NCBI GenBank assembly: GCA_003485955.1
Contig: DNHH01000125.1
Coordinates: forward strand, 1 to 6,396
Length of the DNA stretch: 6,396 nucleotides
Origin: Opitutia bacterium
GTDB taxonomy: Bacteria; Verrucomicrobiota; Verrucomicrobiia; Opitutales; UBA953
Direction of reading: 5' to 3'
The notes under the pieces were generated by a model. It was not told where the DNA came from and made no database searches. It was given only the letters and a program-made list of their open reading frames with translations. A program made the position numbers and the translations under genes. Positions 6,048 through 6,396 of this stretch are shown one piece after another; the first letter of the stretch is position 1; every line of letters begins with the position of its first letter.

Positions 6048-6396
6048 ATGCCGAACCCTAGGCCGGCCAACAGGTCTTACTCCACCGAGTCTCTCGAGTG
6101 GTGGAACGCGGGCATTCCCGAAGACTGGGAGAAGGCATTCCGTAAAAAAGACCTCGCCGAAGGACGCCGCCTTTATGCTGAAGGCGCTATCCGATCACTC
6201 GAGTTAAGAACCGACGCTGCGGAAGCGGTCGCCAAGACCGACACGCAAACCGTCCGCTCCGTTCTCGAAGTTAACAAGGGCGTCCTCCAATGGCGCACCT
6301 CACTCCCTGAAGAAGAAAACGGCGCCCCCTTCGCCGTCGCTTCCATCTACGAAGTCGAAGAACTCATCGCCGACGAGCTCGATCCCCTCGGTGAGT
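6048..6396 (+). CDS. Unidentified protein, N-terminal 116 residues; possibly the start of a SWIM/SNF2-type helicase
   Basis: The frame is open from ATG 6048 to the window edge and reads as an ordinary soluble, charged protein without signal peptide or membrane segment. Visible pieces are LEWWNAGIPEDWEKAF (16-31), DLAEGRRLYAEGAIRSLEL (35-53), a strand-rich stretch about 66-85, and AVASIYEVEELIADE (96-110). The second piece resembles the lead-in to SWIM zinc fingers in bacterial SNF2 helicases (a GR-x-LY-x-EG-x-V/I pattern), but the zinc ligands would lie outside the window, so this is only a guess from memory of the family. Translation in this frame is preferred over an overlapping 66-codon frame at 6007-6207 because it stays open and shows normal amino-acid composition. 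No Shine-Dalgarno sequence precedes the ATG; an in-frame TTG at 6042 is an alternative. It is transcribed divergently from sucA, so no functional link is implied. Confidence 0.7.
   Translation, partial: MPNPRPANRSYSTESLEWWNAGIPEDWEKAFRKKDLAEGRRLYAEGAIRSLELRTDAAEAVAKTDTQTVRSVLEVNKGVLQWRTSLPEEENGAPFAVASIYEVEELIADELDPLGE

Noticed and set aside
6007..6207. 66-codon plus-strand open frame overlapping the right-hand gene
   Set aside because: It is in a different frame from the 6048 frame that stays open to the edge, begins in the hairpin element and has no protein-like motifs.

Overview
The window looks like chromosomal DNA of a Gram-negative bacterium. The best guess is Verrucomicrobiota (Opitutae-like), and this is an inference. 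It rests on a PEP-CTERM protein of a type common in that phylum, weak or absent Shine-Dalgarno sequences, and the style of the right-hand partial protein. No 16S rRNA or other taxonomic marker is present.

Layout: positions 1-5882 are transcribed leftward (minus strand) and form an oxoglutarate dehydrogenase locus. In transcription order it holds sucA (E1o, 5882-3162), a secreted PEP-CTERM zinc-metalloprotease-like gene (3099-2017), sucB (E2o, 1960-680) and lpdA (E3, from 658 off the left edge). Gaps are short (62, 56 and 21 bases) and no convincing terminator separates the genes, so read-through is plausible. The protease gene has its own TATAAT box and AGGA ribosome-binding site just upstream, so it may also be transcribed alone. 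At the right, a 165-base intergenic region (5883-6047) separates sucA from a divergent plus-strand gene. That gene is cut by the window edge and is only tentatively assigned. The intergenic region is AT-rich and contains several small palindromes plus two mutually exclusive hairpins.

Function: E1o decarboxylates 2-oxoglutarate with ThDP. E2o transfers the succinyl group to CoA through its lipoyl arm. E3 reoxidises the dihydrolipoyl group with FAD and NAD+. Together they make succinyl-CoA and NADH in the TCA cycle. The protease-like protein has a signal peptide, an HExxH zinc motif and a C-terminal PEP-CTERM sorting tag, so it should be exported and handled by an exosortase. It has no obvious link to a cytoplasmic TCA complex. 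Its position between the E1 and E2 genes is the most unusual aspect of the window. I saw no tRNA, rRNA, CRISPR array, insertion sequence or phage gene, and nothing that clearly amounts to an undescribed system.
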